Shown: in pieces, positions 1 to 5,554 of the stretch | Position numbering within the stretch: the first letter of the stretch is position 1 | Layout of the letters: each line of letters starts with the position of its first letter | Assembly: GCA_036736205.1 (NCBI GenBank) | Contig: DAINMX010000314.1 | Location: 1 to 6,149 of the forward strand | DNA: 6,149 nucleotides | Source: XYA12-FULL-58-9 sp001798605 | GTDB lineage: Bacteria; Myxococcota; XYA12-FULL-58-9 | Direction of reading: 5' to 3' | The notes under the pieces: generated by a model | Databases searched by the model: none | Seen by the model: the letters and a program-made list of their open reading frames with translations, nothing else | What the model was told of the DNA's origin: nothing | Program-made: the position numbers and the translations under genes

Positions 1-1
1 C

Positions 2-2122
2 GACCTGGCTGCCCCAGTGTTGGCGCATCGGTTGGTCTTGGCCGAAGAGGTCGAGACCACGTTGACACTGCCGCTCGGTTTGAGCTTGGTCGCGCCGGGG
101 CCCACGGTGTTTCTCGGTGACATCGATCCCGGTGCCACGGCCATGGCCACCTGGGAAATCAGGGTCGATGAAAATGGTGGTGGGGCGAACGGCCCCATCG
201 ATTTGAGCGAAGGGACGCCCGCAGCCTTTGCGGTTCTCGATTTGGTCAATGATCCGCTCACCGATGTGGTGCGGCTCGACGTTCAGGCTGGGCTCGACTC
301 CCGCGCTGCCCTCAATATCATTGCCCATCGTGACGGTCCGGACGAACGATTGGGGACGACTGACGATGACCTTTTCGACAGCATCGCCGAGCTTGACGCC
401 GTCTCCTACGTCGGCGTGGTCGCCTTAGAGAAACTCGCAGCCTTCTCCATTGCCAACGGCTATCTGCAGGGATCCGCGGGTGCGGCACGGTACACTTTGG
501 AAATTGCCGCAAAGGCCATTAACGACACGGAGGTCTACGTTGCTCGACGGGACATCGAAGTTCCGCCGATACCGCAGTCTCTGGAGGGCTTCGGCGTTGC
601 CATCAACACCATCGACATTGGCGCCTTCCCGTGGGTGTCGATGTTGCTATCGGTCACTGATCGGGCAACCGGGCATTGTGTACCCGATCTCGATGCGACG
701 AGCTTTCGCGTCACAGAGGATGGTGTGGCGATGCTCGCGTGCGAAGTGACCGAGATTGCCGATGGCTATCATGTTGTTCCGGCAGACATCGTCTTTGTCC
801 TTGATGTGACCGGCTCCATGGCGGAAGAGATCGCCGCGCTCAAGGAGAATGTTCTCGGGTTCGCCAACGCGCTCGCAGGATCAGGCATCGACTATCGACT
901 TGGGCTCGTGGCCTATGCCGAGGGGGTGGTGGCGATGCACGGGATGACCAGCGATAGCAGTGAGTTCCGTTCCTGGGTGCGCGGGCAACCCCTCGAGGAG
1001 TTCGGGGTGGTGGAGAACCCGCTCGACGCAATCGCCACGGCTTTGTCTTTGCCTTTGCGGCCACAGGCTGAGCGGATCTTCGTGCTCGCCACCGACGAAA
1101 CGTACAACGAAGTGACCACGACGATGGCGCAGACTGCGCAAACCTTGGCGGCCAACAACATTCAATTGGTTGCGGTTCTCCCGTCAGAGCTGCAGGTTGC
1201 CTACCAACCGTTGGTTGTTGAGAGTGGAGGGCGCTTCTTTGACATCGGATCTTCCTTCGGAGAGGTGCTCGACGACATGGGTGAGGTACTCATCAATCGC
1301 TATCGGTTGCGCTGTGAGACCCCAACAGCAGAGCGCAACAACTCTTGGCGACAGATTGCGGTCGAAGTGAGCGACGGCGAGAAGGGAGGGGAGGACAGTG
1401 GCCGGTACTTCGTGGAGGGTGGGGCGTTGCGACTCGAGCCTGGTTTTGTCATCGCCGCGGTGGGTTCCGAGCTGGCTGTTTCTGTCGTCGCCGATTCGGT
1501 GAGTGGTTTGCATGCGGCGCACTTGGTTATGAGTTTTGATCCCTCCTATCTCGAGCTTCGCCACGTTGAAGTCGGGGAGCTCTTGGGTCGGGACGCTTCG
1601 GCACCGCCGGTGATGAACTACGGCGTTAACCATGCGCCTGGCCGGGGAATCCTCGAAGTCGACGTTGCACGCAACCACAATCAGGGGACCGATGGAACCG
1701 GCGTTGTCGCCATCATGACATTTGCCCTGACGGGCGAAGCGCCGCCGGATTTGGCAATTGACGGGACGGAGGATCCAGCCATCGCGGACGACATTGTCCT
1801 TGATACGGACGCCGTCTATCTCGAGCGCTCGGACCTCAGTGGGATTCGGTTGACAGCCTTCTCCCACTGCGACGTTGACACCCGATCGAACCATCTCATT
1901 GGCGATTTTGACCGGGATGGGGACATCGATCTGGGTGACTTCGACACGCTGGCAGCAAACTGGGGAAGTACCTCTGCCACAATCTGGGGGGCAACCGGTG
2001 GAGACATTGCGCCGGTAAGTGGAACCCTACCAAACCTCGTGGTGCATCCTGATGGCATCGCTAACTATAAAGATTTATTCGTGTTTACAGGAATGTGGAG
2101 TTGGTTTCGCCTCGATCGCTGA
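2..2122 (+). CDS. Exported multidomain protein with helix-hairpin-helix-like, VWA, cohesin-like and dockerin-like modules (5' partial)
   Basis: The frame is open to the left edge of the window. The first possible start (GTG at 17) falls inside what looks like a beta-rich domain, so the true start and any signal peptide lie upstream. Residues are numbered from that GTG (701 residues). Residues ~88-147 resemble a helix-hairpin-helix repeat (core 'AELDAVSYVG'). Residues ~192-252 resemble the beta domain that often precedes VWA ('FRVTEDG'). Residues ~256-430 are a VWA domain with MIDAS D263-x-T265-G-S267 and a likely metal Asp at D360 ('LATDET'). Residues ~470-615 look cohesin-like (strands around 'HLVMSFDPSYLELRHVEVG' and 'VVAIMTFALTG'). 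Residues ~629-701 look dockerin-like: a calcium loop with D630, D632, D634, G635, I637, then a degenerate second half ('HPDGIANYKDLFVF') and a terminal 'GMWSWF'. Four Cys (221, 242, 433, 618) would suit an extracytoplasmic protein. No C-terminal membrane segment or sorting signal is visible. I infer a surface or secreted adhesion/assembly protein; its substrate is unknown. Module calls are by eye; VWA and dockerin are firmest. Confidence 0.85.
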   Translation, partial: DLAAPVLAHRLVLAEEVETTLTLPLGLSLVAPGPTVFLGDIDPGATAMATWEIRVDENGGGANGPIDLSEGTPAAFAVLDLVNDPLTDVVRLDVQAGLDSRAALNIIAHRDGPDERLGTTDDDLFDSIAELDAVSYVGVVALEKLAAFSIANGYLQGSAGAARYTLEIAAKAINDTEVYVARRDIEVPPIPQSLEGFGVAINTIDIGAFPWVSMLLSVTDRATGHCVPDLDATSFRVTEDGVAMLACEVTEIADGYHVVPADIVFVLDVTGSMAEEIAALKENVLGFANALAGSGIDYRLGLVAYAEGVVAMHGMTSDSSEFRSWVRGQPLEEFGVVENPLDAIATALSLPLRPQAERIFVLATDETYNEVTTTMAQTAQTLAANNIQLVAVLPSELQVAYQPLVVESGGRFFDIGSSFGEVLDDMGEVLINRYRLRCETPTAERNNSWRQIAVEVSDGEKGGEDSGRYFVEGGALRLEPGFVIAAVGSELAVSVVADSVSGLHAAHLVMSFDPSYLELRHVEVGELLGRDASAPPVMNYGVNHAPGRGILEVDVARNHNQGTDGTGVVAIMTFALTGEAPPDLAIDGTEDPAIADDIVLDTDAVYLERSDLSGIRLTAFSHCDVDTRSNHLIGDFDRDGDIDLGDFDTLAANWGSTSATIWGATGGDIAPVSGTLPNLVVHPDGIANYKDLFVFTGMWSWFRLDR

Positions 2123-2140
2123 ATTCTTTTGAAACTTTCA

Positions 2141-2169
2141 TTTACAAAGTAGCTACCAGAGGCTACTTT
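2141..2169 (+). promoter_or_regulatory. Candidate promoter of the toxin-antitoxin operon
   Basis: TTTACA at 2141-2146 matches the sigma-70 -35 consensus in five of six positions. A 17-bp spacer leads to TACTTT at 2164-2169, a weak -10 with three of six matches. If used, transcription would start at about 2176, which is the antitoxin ATG itself, giving a leaderless or nearly leaderless message. That would fit the lack of a Shine-Dalgarno sequence before this ATG. The inverted repeat at 2146-2169 covers the spacer and -10, as expected for an autorepressor operator. The -10 is poor, so this is tentative. Confidence 0.3.
2146..2169. promoter_or_regulatory. Perfect 8-bp inverted repeat before the antitoxin gene (probable operator, or terminator of the upstream gene)
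   Basis: AAAGTAGC at 2146-2153 is the exact reverse complement of GCTACTTT at 2162-2169, with an 8-nt centre. An overlapping palindrome GTAGCTAC lies at 2149-2156. The repeat sits 23 bp after the stop of the surface-protein gene and 6 bp before the antitoxin ATG. Phd/YefM antitoxins commonly repress their own operon by binding palindromes at this position, so an operator is my preferred reading. A T4 run at 2167-2170 partly inside the right arm also allows a weak intrinsic terminator for the upstream gene. The repeat is seen directly; the role is inferred. Confidence 0.55.
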
Positions 2170-2175
2170 TGCTGG

Positions 2176-2466
2176 ATGCGGGTTGTGGGACTCAAAGTGT
2201 TGAAAGACAGGCTGAGCGAGTATGTCCGCCTAGCTGCCGGCGGGGAGGTGGTGCTGATCGCCAATCATGATCGGATTGTCGCCGAGCTCGTGCCGCCAAG
2301 GGAAAGCCGCAGTCCATTGCTGGCTGATGCCATGTTGGCCGCCGCTATTCGAGAGGGTGTGCTTACTCCGGCAGTGATGCCACCGGGTCCGCCGCCAGAC
2401 TCACCCAAGCTCAAGAGCCTCGACGAGATGCTTGCCGATCTCGAAACCGATCGAGGGGAACGATGA
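2176..2466 (+). CDS. Type II antitoxin, Phd/YefM family (vapB-type partner)
   Basis: This encodes 96 residues. The N-terminal ~45 residues carry the Phd/YefM DNA-binding fold signature: 'GLKVLKDRLSEYVRLAAGGE', then 'VVLIANHDRIVAELVP'. This is the usual pattern of a short helix ending in LSEY(L/V), a basic turn, and the strand '(I/V)AELVP'. The remaining ~50 residues are proline-rich and then charged ('SLDEMLADLETDRGER'), as in the toxin-wrapping tail of related antitoxins. The expected role is to bind and neutralise the PIN toxin encoded next and to repress the operon. I chose ATG 2176 because the family signature begins immediately after it. The frame stays open back to an ATG at 2095, but that extension (27 residues) overlaps the upstream gene and has no family resemblance. 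No Shine-Dalgarno is evident before 2176. The toxin gene follows after 37 bp. Confidence 0.87.
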   Translation: MRVVGLKVLKDRLSEYVRLAAGGEVVLIANHDRIVAELVPPRESRSPLLADAMLAAAIREGVLTPAVMPPGPPPDSPKLKSLDEMLADLETDRGER

Positions 2467-2477
2467 TTGTTCACAAT
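2466..2477. repeat. Small palindrome between antitoxin and toxin genes
   Basis: ATTGT (2466-2470) and ACAAT (2473-2477) are exact inverted arms around TC. The left arm begins at the last base of the antitoxin stop codon, and the whole lies in the 37-bp spacer before the toxin. It could be an internal control site that sets the toxin:antitoxin ratio. It is equally likely to be chance for a 5-bp arm. Confidence 0.3.
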
Positions 2478-2503
2478 GGATCTGACTATCGGATGAAACA
2501 GCG

Positions 2504-2890
2504 ATGATCTACGTCGACACATCGATAGTCTTGGCCGAGCTGCTCAGTGAGGACAGGCGCCCCGACGCATCGTTGTGGCAGGAGACCTTGGTTTGCAGTC
2601 GCCTACTCGAGTTCGAGCTTTGGACTCGCCTATTTGCCTATGGTTGTGGTGACTCCCATGGGGAGGCGGCACGTGGCATTCTTCTTCGTCTGTCGTTTTT
2701 GGAGATGGTGCCAACCGTATTGAAACGGGCATTGGAGCCATTCCCAAAGCCGGTGCGGACCCTTGACGCTCTGCATCTGTCGTCATTTCATTATTTGCTG
2801 CAACGCTGCGCCGGATTGCGGTTGGCCACTTTTGACACCCGCATGGCGGGCGTTGCCAACGCGCTCGGATTTTCGATGTACCCCGCGTAG
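2504..2890 (+). CDS. vapC: PIN-domain ribonuclease toxin, VapC type
   Basis: This encodes 128 residues, the normal size for VapC. PIN-domain toxins are Mg2+/Mn2+-dependent endoribonucleases that cleave tRNA or rRNA when released from their antitoxin. The acidic active-site set is complete: D5 in 'IYVDTS', E38 in 'SRLLEFELWTR', D88 in 'RTLDALHLSS' and D111 in 'LATFDTRMAGVA'. The C-terminal 'ANALGF' is also typical of the family. Nothing indicates truncation or inactivation. The ATG at 2504 is supported because the conserved first strand starts at residue 2, and the other upstream ATGs (2476, 2493) are out of frame. The ribosome site is weak (GGATGA about 7 nt upstream). It is probably co-transcribed with the antitoxin 37 bp upstream. 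The stop codon lies inside an inverted repeat at 2886-2907. The RNA target cannot be told from the sequence. Confidence 0.92.
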   Translation: MIYVDTSIVLAELLSEDRRPDASLWQETLVCSRLLEFELWTRLFAYGCGDSHGEAARGILLRLSFLEMVPTVLKRALEPFPKPVRTLDALHLSSFHYLLQRCAGLRLATFDTRMAGVANALGFSMYPA

Positions 2891-2907
2891 CGGGCATGCT
2901 CGCTACG
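2886..2907. terminator. Inverted repeat overlapping the vapC stop codon (possible terminator)
   Basis: CGTAGCG (2886-2892) pairs exactly with CGCTACG (2901-2907), and the 8-nt centre contains the palindrome GCATGC. The vapC TAG stop lies in the left arm. A loosely T-rich stretch follows after about 8 bases (ATTTTGTTGTTG), further than in a classical intrinsic terminator. It may end the toxin-antitoxin transcript or protect its 3' end. Its GTAGC/GCTAC arms match the core of the repeat just before the antitoxin gene. Confidence 0.45.
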
Positions 2908-2920
2908 TCGCGCGATTTTG

Positions 2921-2949
2921 TTGTTGCGTGATGTTCGCGACCGTATATA
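2921..2949 (+). promoter_or_regulatory. Weak promoter-like pair upstream of the carboxyltransferase gene
   Basis: TTGTTG at 2921-2926 and TATATA at 2944-2949 are separated by 17 bp. They match the -35 consensus in three of six positions and the -10 consensus in four of six. If real, transcription would begin near 2956 and run through the hairpins at 2973-3014 before reaching the carboxyltransferase start at 3085, giving a leader of about 130 nt. No better promoter was seen downstream of those hairpins. Low confidence. Confidence 0.25.
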
Positions 2950-2972
2950 GGGTTCTGCCAACAGCTCGTCGA

Positions 2973-3014
2973 CCCCGAGGGTACCCAGGGGCGGGACGCC
3001 GCGGGGCGATTTTT
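2973..3014 (+). terminator. Nested palindromes ending in a hairpin plus T5
   Basis: GGGTACCC (2979-2986) is an 8-bp palindrome enclosed by CCCC (2973-2976) and GGGG (2988-2991). Immediately after comes CGCC (2997-3000), GCGG loop, GGCG (3005-3008), then A and TTTTT (3010-3014), which has the form of a short intrinsic terminator. CCCCG (2973-2977) could instead pair with CGGGG (3002-3006), so two alternative folds are possible. The simplest reading is a terminator for the toxin-antitoxin transcript. The alternative pairing leaves room for attenuation of the downstream gene, if the promoter-like pair at 2921-2949 is real. Confidence 0.45.
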
Positions 3015-3073
3015 AACATTCAGCAGTAATTTGTCGATCGCTTGGGACATACCCGAGTGTTTGCGACGGCAAT

Positions 3074-3077
3074 GGAG
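3074..3077 (+). promoter_or_regulatory. Ribosome binding site that decides the carboxyltransferase start
   Basis: GGAG here lies 7 nt before the ATG at 3085 and 4 nt before the adjacent in-frame ATG at 3082. The upstream in-frame TTG at 3031 has no Shine-Dalgarno sequence before it. The site therefore favours 3085 over the longer reading. Confidence 0.6.
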
Positions 3078-3084
3078 TGCCATG

Positions 3085-4671
3085 ATGCAAGACAAGACGA
3101 CCCGAGCGGGGACGGCTCCAATCATCAAGCGGGACGTCGTGTCGAGGATCGCTCCAGGAGTGGTGGTGGCTGGCGTTGGCGTGAGCAACGCCGAACCGGT
3201 GCGTGGCGCCGAGCTCACCGCACGGTCGCGTTTGGAGCAGCTGTTCGATCCAGGAACGTTCATGGAGATTGACGCCGGTGTGACGCACCGGGGCCGTGAT
3301 TTTGGCATGGACGGCAAGGTAATCCCGGGTGACGGCGTCATCTGTGGATTTGGCGAGATCAATGGCCGCACGGTGTATGCCTATGCTCAAGATAGGGCTG
3401 TTCTTGGCGGTTCTCTTGGGGAAGCACACGCGCACAAGATCACCAAAATCCTCGATCTCGCCGGCAGCGCTGGCAAACCTGTGGTTTGCATCAATGACTC
3501 TGGCGGTGCGCGCATCCAGGAGGGGGTTGAAGCCCTCTGTGGTTATGGTGAGATTTTTCGCCGCAATGTCAAATACTCTGGGGTCATTCCGCAGATCTCC
3601 CTGTTGATGGGACCCTGCGCTGGAGGCGCAGTCTATTCACCAGCGCTCACCGACTTTGTCGTGATGGTTCACAAGAAATCATACATGTTTGTGACAGGGC
3701 CCAAGGTCGTCAAAGCCGTGAACCACGAGGACGTCGATACAGAGACCCTCGGCGGCGGGCAAATGCATGCAACGCGCTCCGGTGTCGCCCACTTTCTTGC
3801 CGCAAGTGAAATCGACGGACTCGAGATTGCCCGCAAGCTCTTGACCTACCTTCCGTCCAACAACATGGAGTCACCACCCTTTGTCGCCCCCGATCCCGAG
3901 CGCGATCCGCCCTGGCGGTTGTGCAAGCGGCTCGAGTTGATCGTTCCCGAGGCACGTCAGAAACCTTATGATGTTCGCGACGTCATTGCCGAGGTTTTCG
4001 ACCGCGAGAGTTTCCTCGAGGTGCGAGCCCGTTTTGCTCAGAGCGTGAGTGTCGGTTTTGCTCGACTCGGCGGCTTCCCCGTCGGCATCATCGCCAACAA
4101 TCCTGCCATCCTTGCTGGCGTCCTCGACATCGACGCCTCACGTAAGGCAGCACGTTTTGTCCGTACCTGCAATGCCTTTGGTTTGCCCATCATCTCTCTC
4201 ATTGATGTGCCTGGATTTTTGCCCGGTCGCGAGCAAGAACACAACGGCATCATCGATCATGGGGCCAAGCTCTGTTATGCGTACTGCGAAGCGACTGTGC
4301 CGAAGCTGAGCGTGATTTTGCGCAAGGCGTATGGCGGTGCCTACATTGTGATGAGCAGCAAGCACGTCGGCGGTGACTTCAACTTCTCTTGGCCGACAGC
4401 GGAAATCGCGGTGATGGGTGCGGCGGGGGCCGTCGAAATTCTGTTCAGCAAGGACCTCGCCAAGCATCCCGATCCCTTGGCCCGAGCTGTGGAGCTTACC
4501 GACGAGTACAACGCGAAATTCTGCAATCCGGGAGTTGGACAGGCGCGTGGTTATCTCGACGCGGTCATTCAACCCGCCGACACGCGCAAGGTGCTTTGTC
4601 AATCCCTGCGTGCCATTGCCGACAAACGGGAGGAGCTGCCGTACAAGCGTAACGGCAACGTGCCGCTCTGA
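3085..4671 (+). CDS. Acyl-CoA carboxylase carboxyltransferase (beta) subunit
   Basis: This encodes 528 residues, the usual length for the PccB/AccD5/MmdA family. These enzymes transfer CO2 from carboxybiotin to an acyl-CoA (acetyl-, propionyl- or similar) in the cytoplasm, as part of a complex with a biotin carboxylase/BCCP subunit. Two crotonase-like halves are clear. The N-terminal half carries 'SGGARIQEG' (139-147) and the oxyanion motif 'GPCAGGAVYSPALTDF' from 176. The C-terminal half carries 'VPGFLPGREQEHNGIIDHGA', the second oxyanion motif 'GGAY' (417-420) and 'WPTAEIAVMGAAGAVEIL'. The tail '(R)NGNVPL' is also typical. Residue 421, directly after GGAY, is Ile, which in characterised relatives marks acetyl-CoA use, while Asp marks propionyl-CoA preference. 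The first ~45 residues diverge from the common N-terminus. Alternative starts are ATG 3082 and TTG 3031. No biotin carboxylase or BCCP gene is in the window. Family assignment is firm; substrate is not. Confidence 0.95.
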   Translation: MQDKTTRAGTAPIIKRDVVSRIAPGVVVAGVGVSNAEPVRGAELTARSRLEQLFDPGTFMEIDAGVTHRGRDFGMDGKVIPGDGVICGFGEINGRTVYAYAQDRAVLGGSLGEAHAHKITKILDLAGSAGKPVVCINDSGGARIQEGVEALCGYGEIFRRNVKYSGVIPQISLLMGPCAGGAVYSPALTDFVVMVHKKSYMFVTGPKVVKAVNHEDVDTETLGGGQMHATRSGVAHFLAASEIDGLEIARKLLTYLPSNNMESPPFVAPDPERDPPWRLCKRLELIVPEARQKPYDVRDVIAEVFDRESFLEVRARFAQSVSVGFARLGGFPVGIIANNPAILAGVLDIDASRKAARFVRTCNAFGLPIISLIDVPGFLPGREQEHNGIIDHGAKLCYAYCEATVPKLSVILRKAYGGAYIVMSSKHVGGDFNFSWPTAEIAVMGAAGAVEILFSKDLAKHPDPLARAVELTDEYNAKFCNPGVGQARGYLDAVIQPADTRKVLCQSLRAIADKREELPYKRNGNVPL

Positions 4672-4689
4672 GCCATTATTGAGAGGCTC
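4670..4689. repeat. Short inverted repeat at the convergent gene junction
   Basis: GAGCC (4670-4674) and GGCTC (4685-4689) can pair around a 10-nt loop. The repeat spans the end of the carboxyltransferase stop codon and the last codons of panC on the other strand. Only 4 bp separate the two stop codons (4669-4671 and 4676-4678), so any terminator must overlap coding sequence. The arms are short and there is no good T-run on either side, so function as a bidirectional terminator is doubtful. Confidence 0.25.
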
Positions 4690-5542
4690 GTGGCGTCAGT
4701 GTGCGGTTGTCGATGAGTCGGGTCTTGCCTATGAACACTGCCAACATACAAGCGGCAGGGCGCAGTATCGTCTCCGTGGGGGATAGGGATTTCGCATCGA
4801 CGACTTCGGTGTAATCAATTCGGGCGTTGGGGGCGCAGCCAATGATGGTGCGGACAGATTCGAGAACTCTGCGGGCGTCACGCTCGCCATTTTTGACCAG
4901 CCGTTCGGCGTCGTCGAGGGCCTGCGAGAGAACCAATGCCTGCTTGCGCTCGTCGGTGGAGAGGTAGGCGTTGCGCGAGCTCATGGCAAGGCCATCGCGC
5001 TCCCGGACGATGGGAGCGCCGATGATCTCGACGTCGAGCCAGAGATCGGCGCTCATGTGCCGAATGATCTGGAGCTGCTGATAATCCTTGTTGCCAAAGA
5101 TGGCCACCTGGCAACGGGTGAGGCGCAGGAGTATCAGGACGACGGTGGCCACACCGCGAAAATGGTGGGGGCGTGACACACCACACAACGGTCGTGCCAA
5201 GGTGTCTGGCACCACGTAGGTATCGAACCCGGCGGGATAGACGATGTCAGGGGTTGGGGTGAAAACGGCGTCAACGTTCAGGTCAGCGAGCTTGGCAATG
5301 TCACCCTCAAGGTCCCGAGGGTAGGTGGCGAGATCCTCGTTGGGACCGAATTGCGTGGGATTGACGAAGATCGATACCACCGTGACATCGGCCCGTCTCG
5401 CGGCTTCTCGAACGAGGGAAAGGTGACCTTCGTGCAGAAACCCCATCGTCGGGACGAGCGCAATCCGCCGACCGGCGCGGCGATGGTCGTTGGCCCACTC
5501 GCGCATCCTCGACGCGCTGGAGATGATGGTTGGCTCGCTCAT
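4676..5542 (-). CDS. panC: Pantothenate synthetase (pantoate--beta-alanine ligase)
   Basis: This encodes 288 residues, full length for PanC, the cytoplasmic ligase that joins pantoate and beta-alanine using ATP (via pantoyl-adenylate) in the last step of vitamin B5 synthesis on the way to coenzyme A. Family motifs are in order: 'VPTMGFLHEGHLSLV' with the nucleotidyl-transferase HxGH at 37-40; 'FVNPTQFGPNEDL' (59-71); 'HFRGVATVV' (127-135); 'KDYQQL' with K152, D153 and Q156; 'RDGLAMSSRN' with S188, S189 and R190; and 'GKTRLIDN' near the end. Two positions differ from the form I know best: N151 where Glu is usual in 'GEKDYQQ', and H126 where Gly is usual in 'SRPGHFRG'. Neither is one of the known catalytic residues, so activity is expected. 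ATG 5542 gives the standard N-terminus. The coiled-coil gene ends 12 bp upstream and no strong Shine-Dalgarno lies between them, suggesting coupled translation in one operon. Confidence 0.97.
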   Translation of the reverse strand: MSEPTIISSASRMREWANDHRRAGRRIALVPTMGFLHEGHLSLVREAARRADVTVVSIFVNPTQFGPNEDLATYPRDLEGDIAKLADLNVDAVFTPTPDIVYPAGFDTYVVPDTLARPLCGVSRPHHFRGVATVVLILLRLTRCQVAIFGNKDYQQLQIIRHMSADLWLDVEIIGAPIVRERDGLAMSSRNAYLSTDERKQALVLSQALDDAERLVKNGERDARRVLESVRTIIGCAPNARIDYTEVVDAKSLSPTETILRPAACMLAVFIGKTRLIDNRTLTPRASQ

Positions 5543-5554
5543 GGCAATGGCATC

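Noticed and set aside
278..457. Reading the first gene as a DNA-repair or competence protein because of the helix-hairpin-helix-like block
   Set aside because: The block sits in a protein dominated by VWA, cohesin-like and dockerin-like modules, which indicates an extracellular role instead.
1184..1894. Long minus-strand open frame (236 codons) inside the VWA/cohesin gene
   Set aside because: It is antisense to a clear multidomain coding sequence, its product resembles no family, and it has no ribosome site I can see. It is a shadow of high-GC codon use.
2095..2175. Upstream extension of the antitoxin frame to ATG 2095
   Set aside because: It would overlap the end of the surface-protein gene and run through the inverted repeat, and its residues do not resemble the antitoxin family. 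The family signature starts at 2176.
3031..3084. TTG start at 3031 for the carboxyltransferase
   Set aside because: There is no Shine-Dalgarno sequence before it, while GGAG is well placed before ATG 3085. The added 18 residues are not family-like.
3275..3291. Hairpin CCGGTG/CACCGG within the carboxyltransferase gene
   Set aside because: A 6-bp stem in GC-rich coding sequence is expected by chance; there is no T-run and no gene boundary here.
2544..3371. Minus-strand open frame (275 codons) across vapC, the intergenic region and the start of the carboxyltransferase gene
   Set aside because: It overlaps two well-supported plus-strand genes and a terminator-like region. The product is low-complexity Pro/Ser/Arg-rich without family resemblance.
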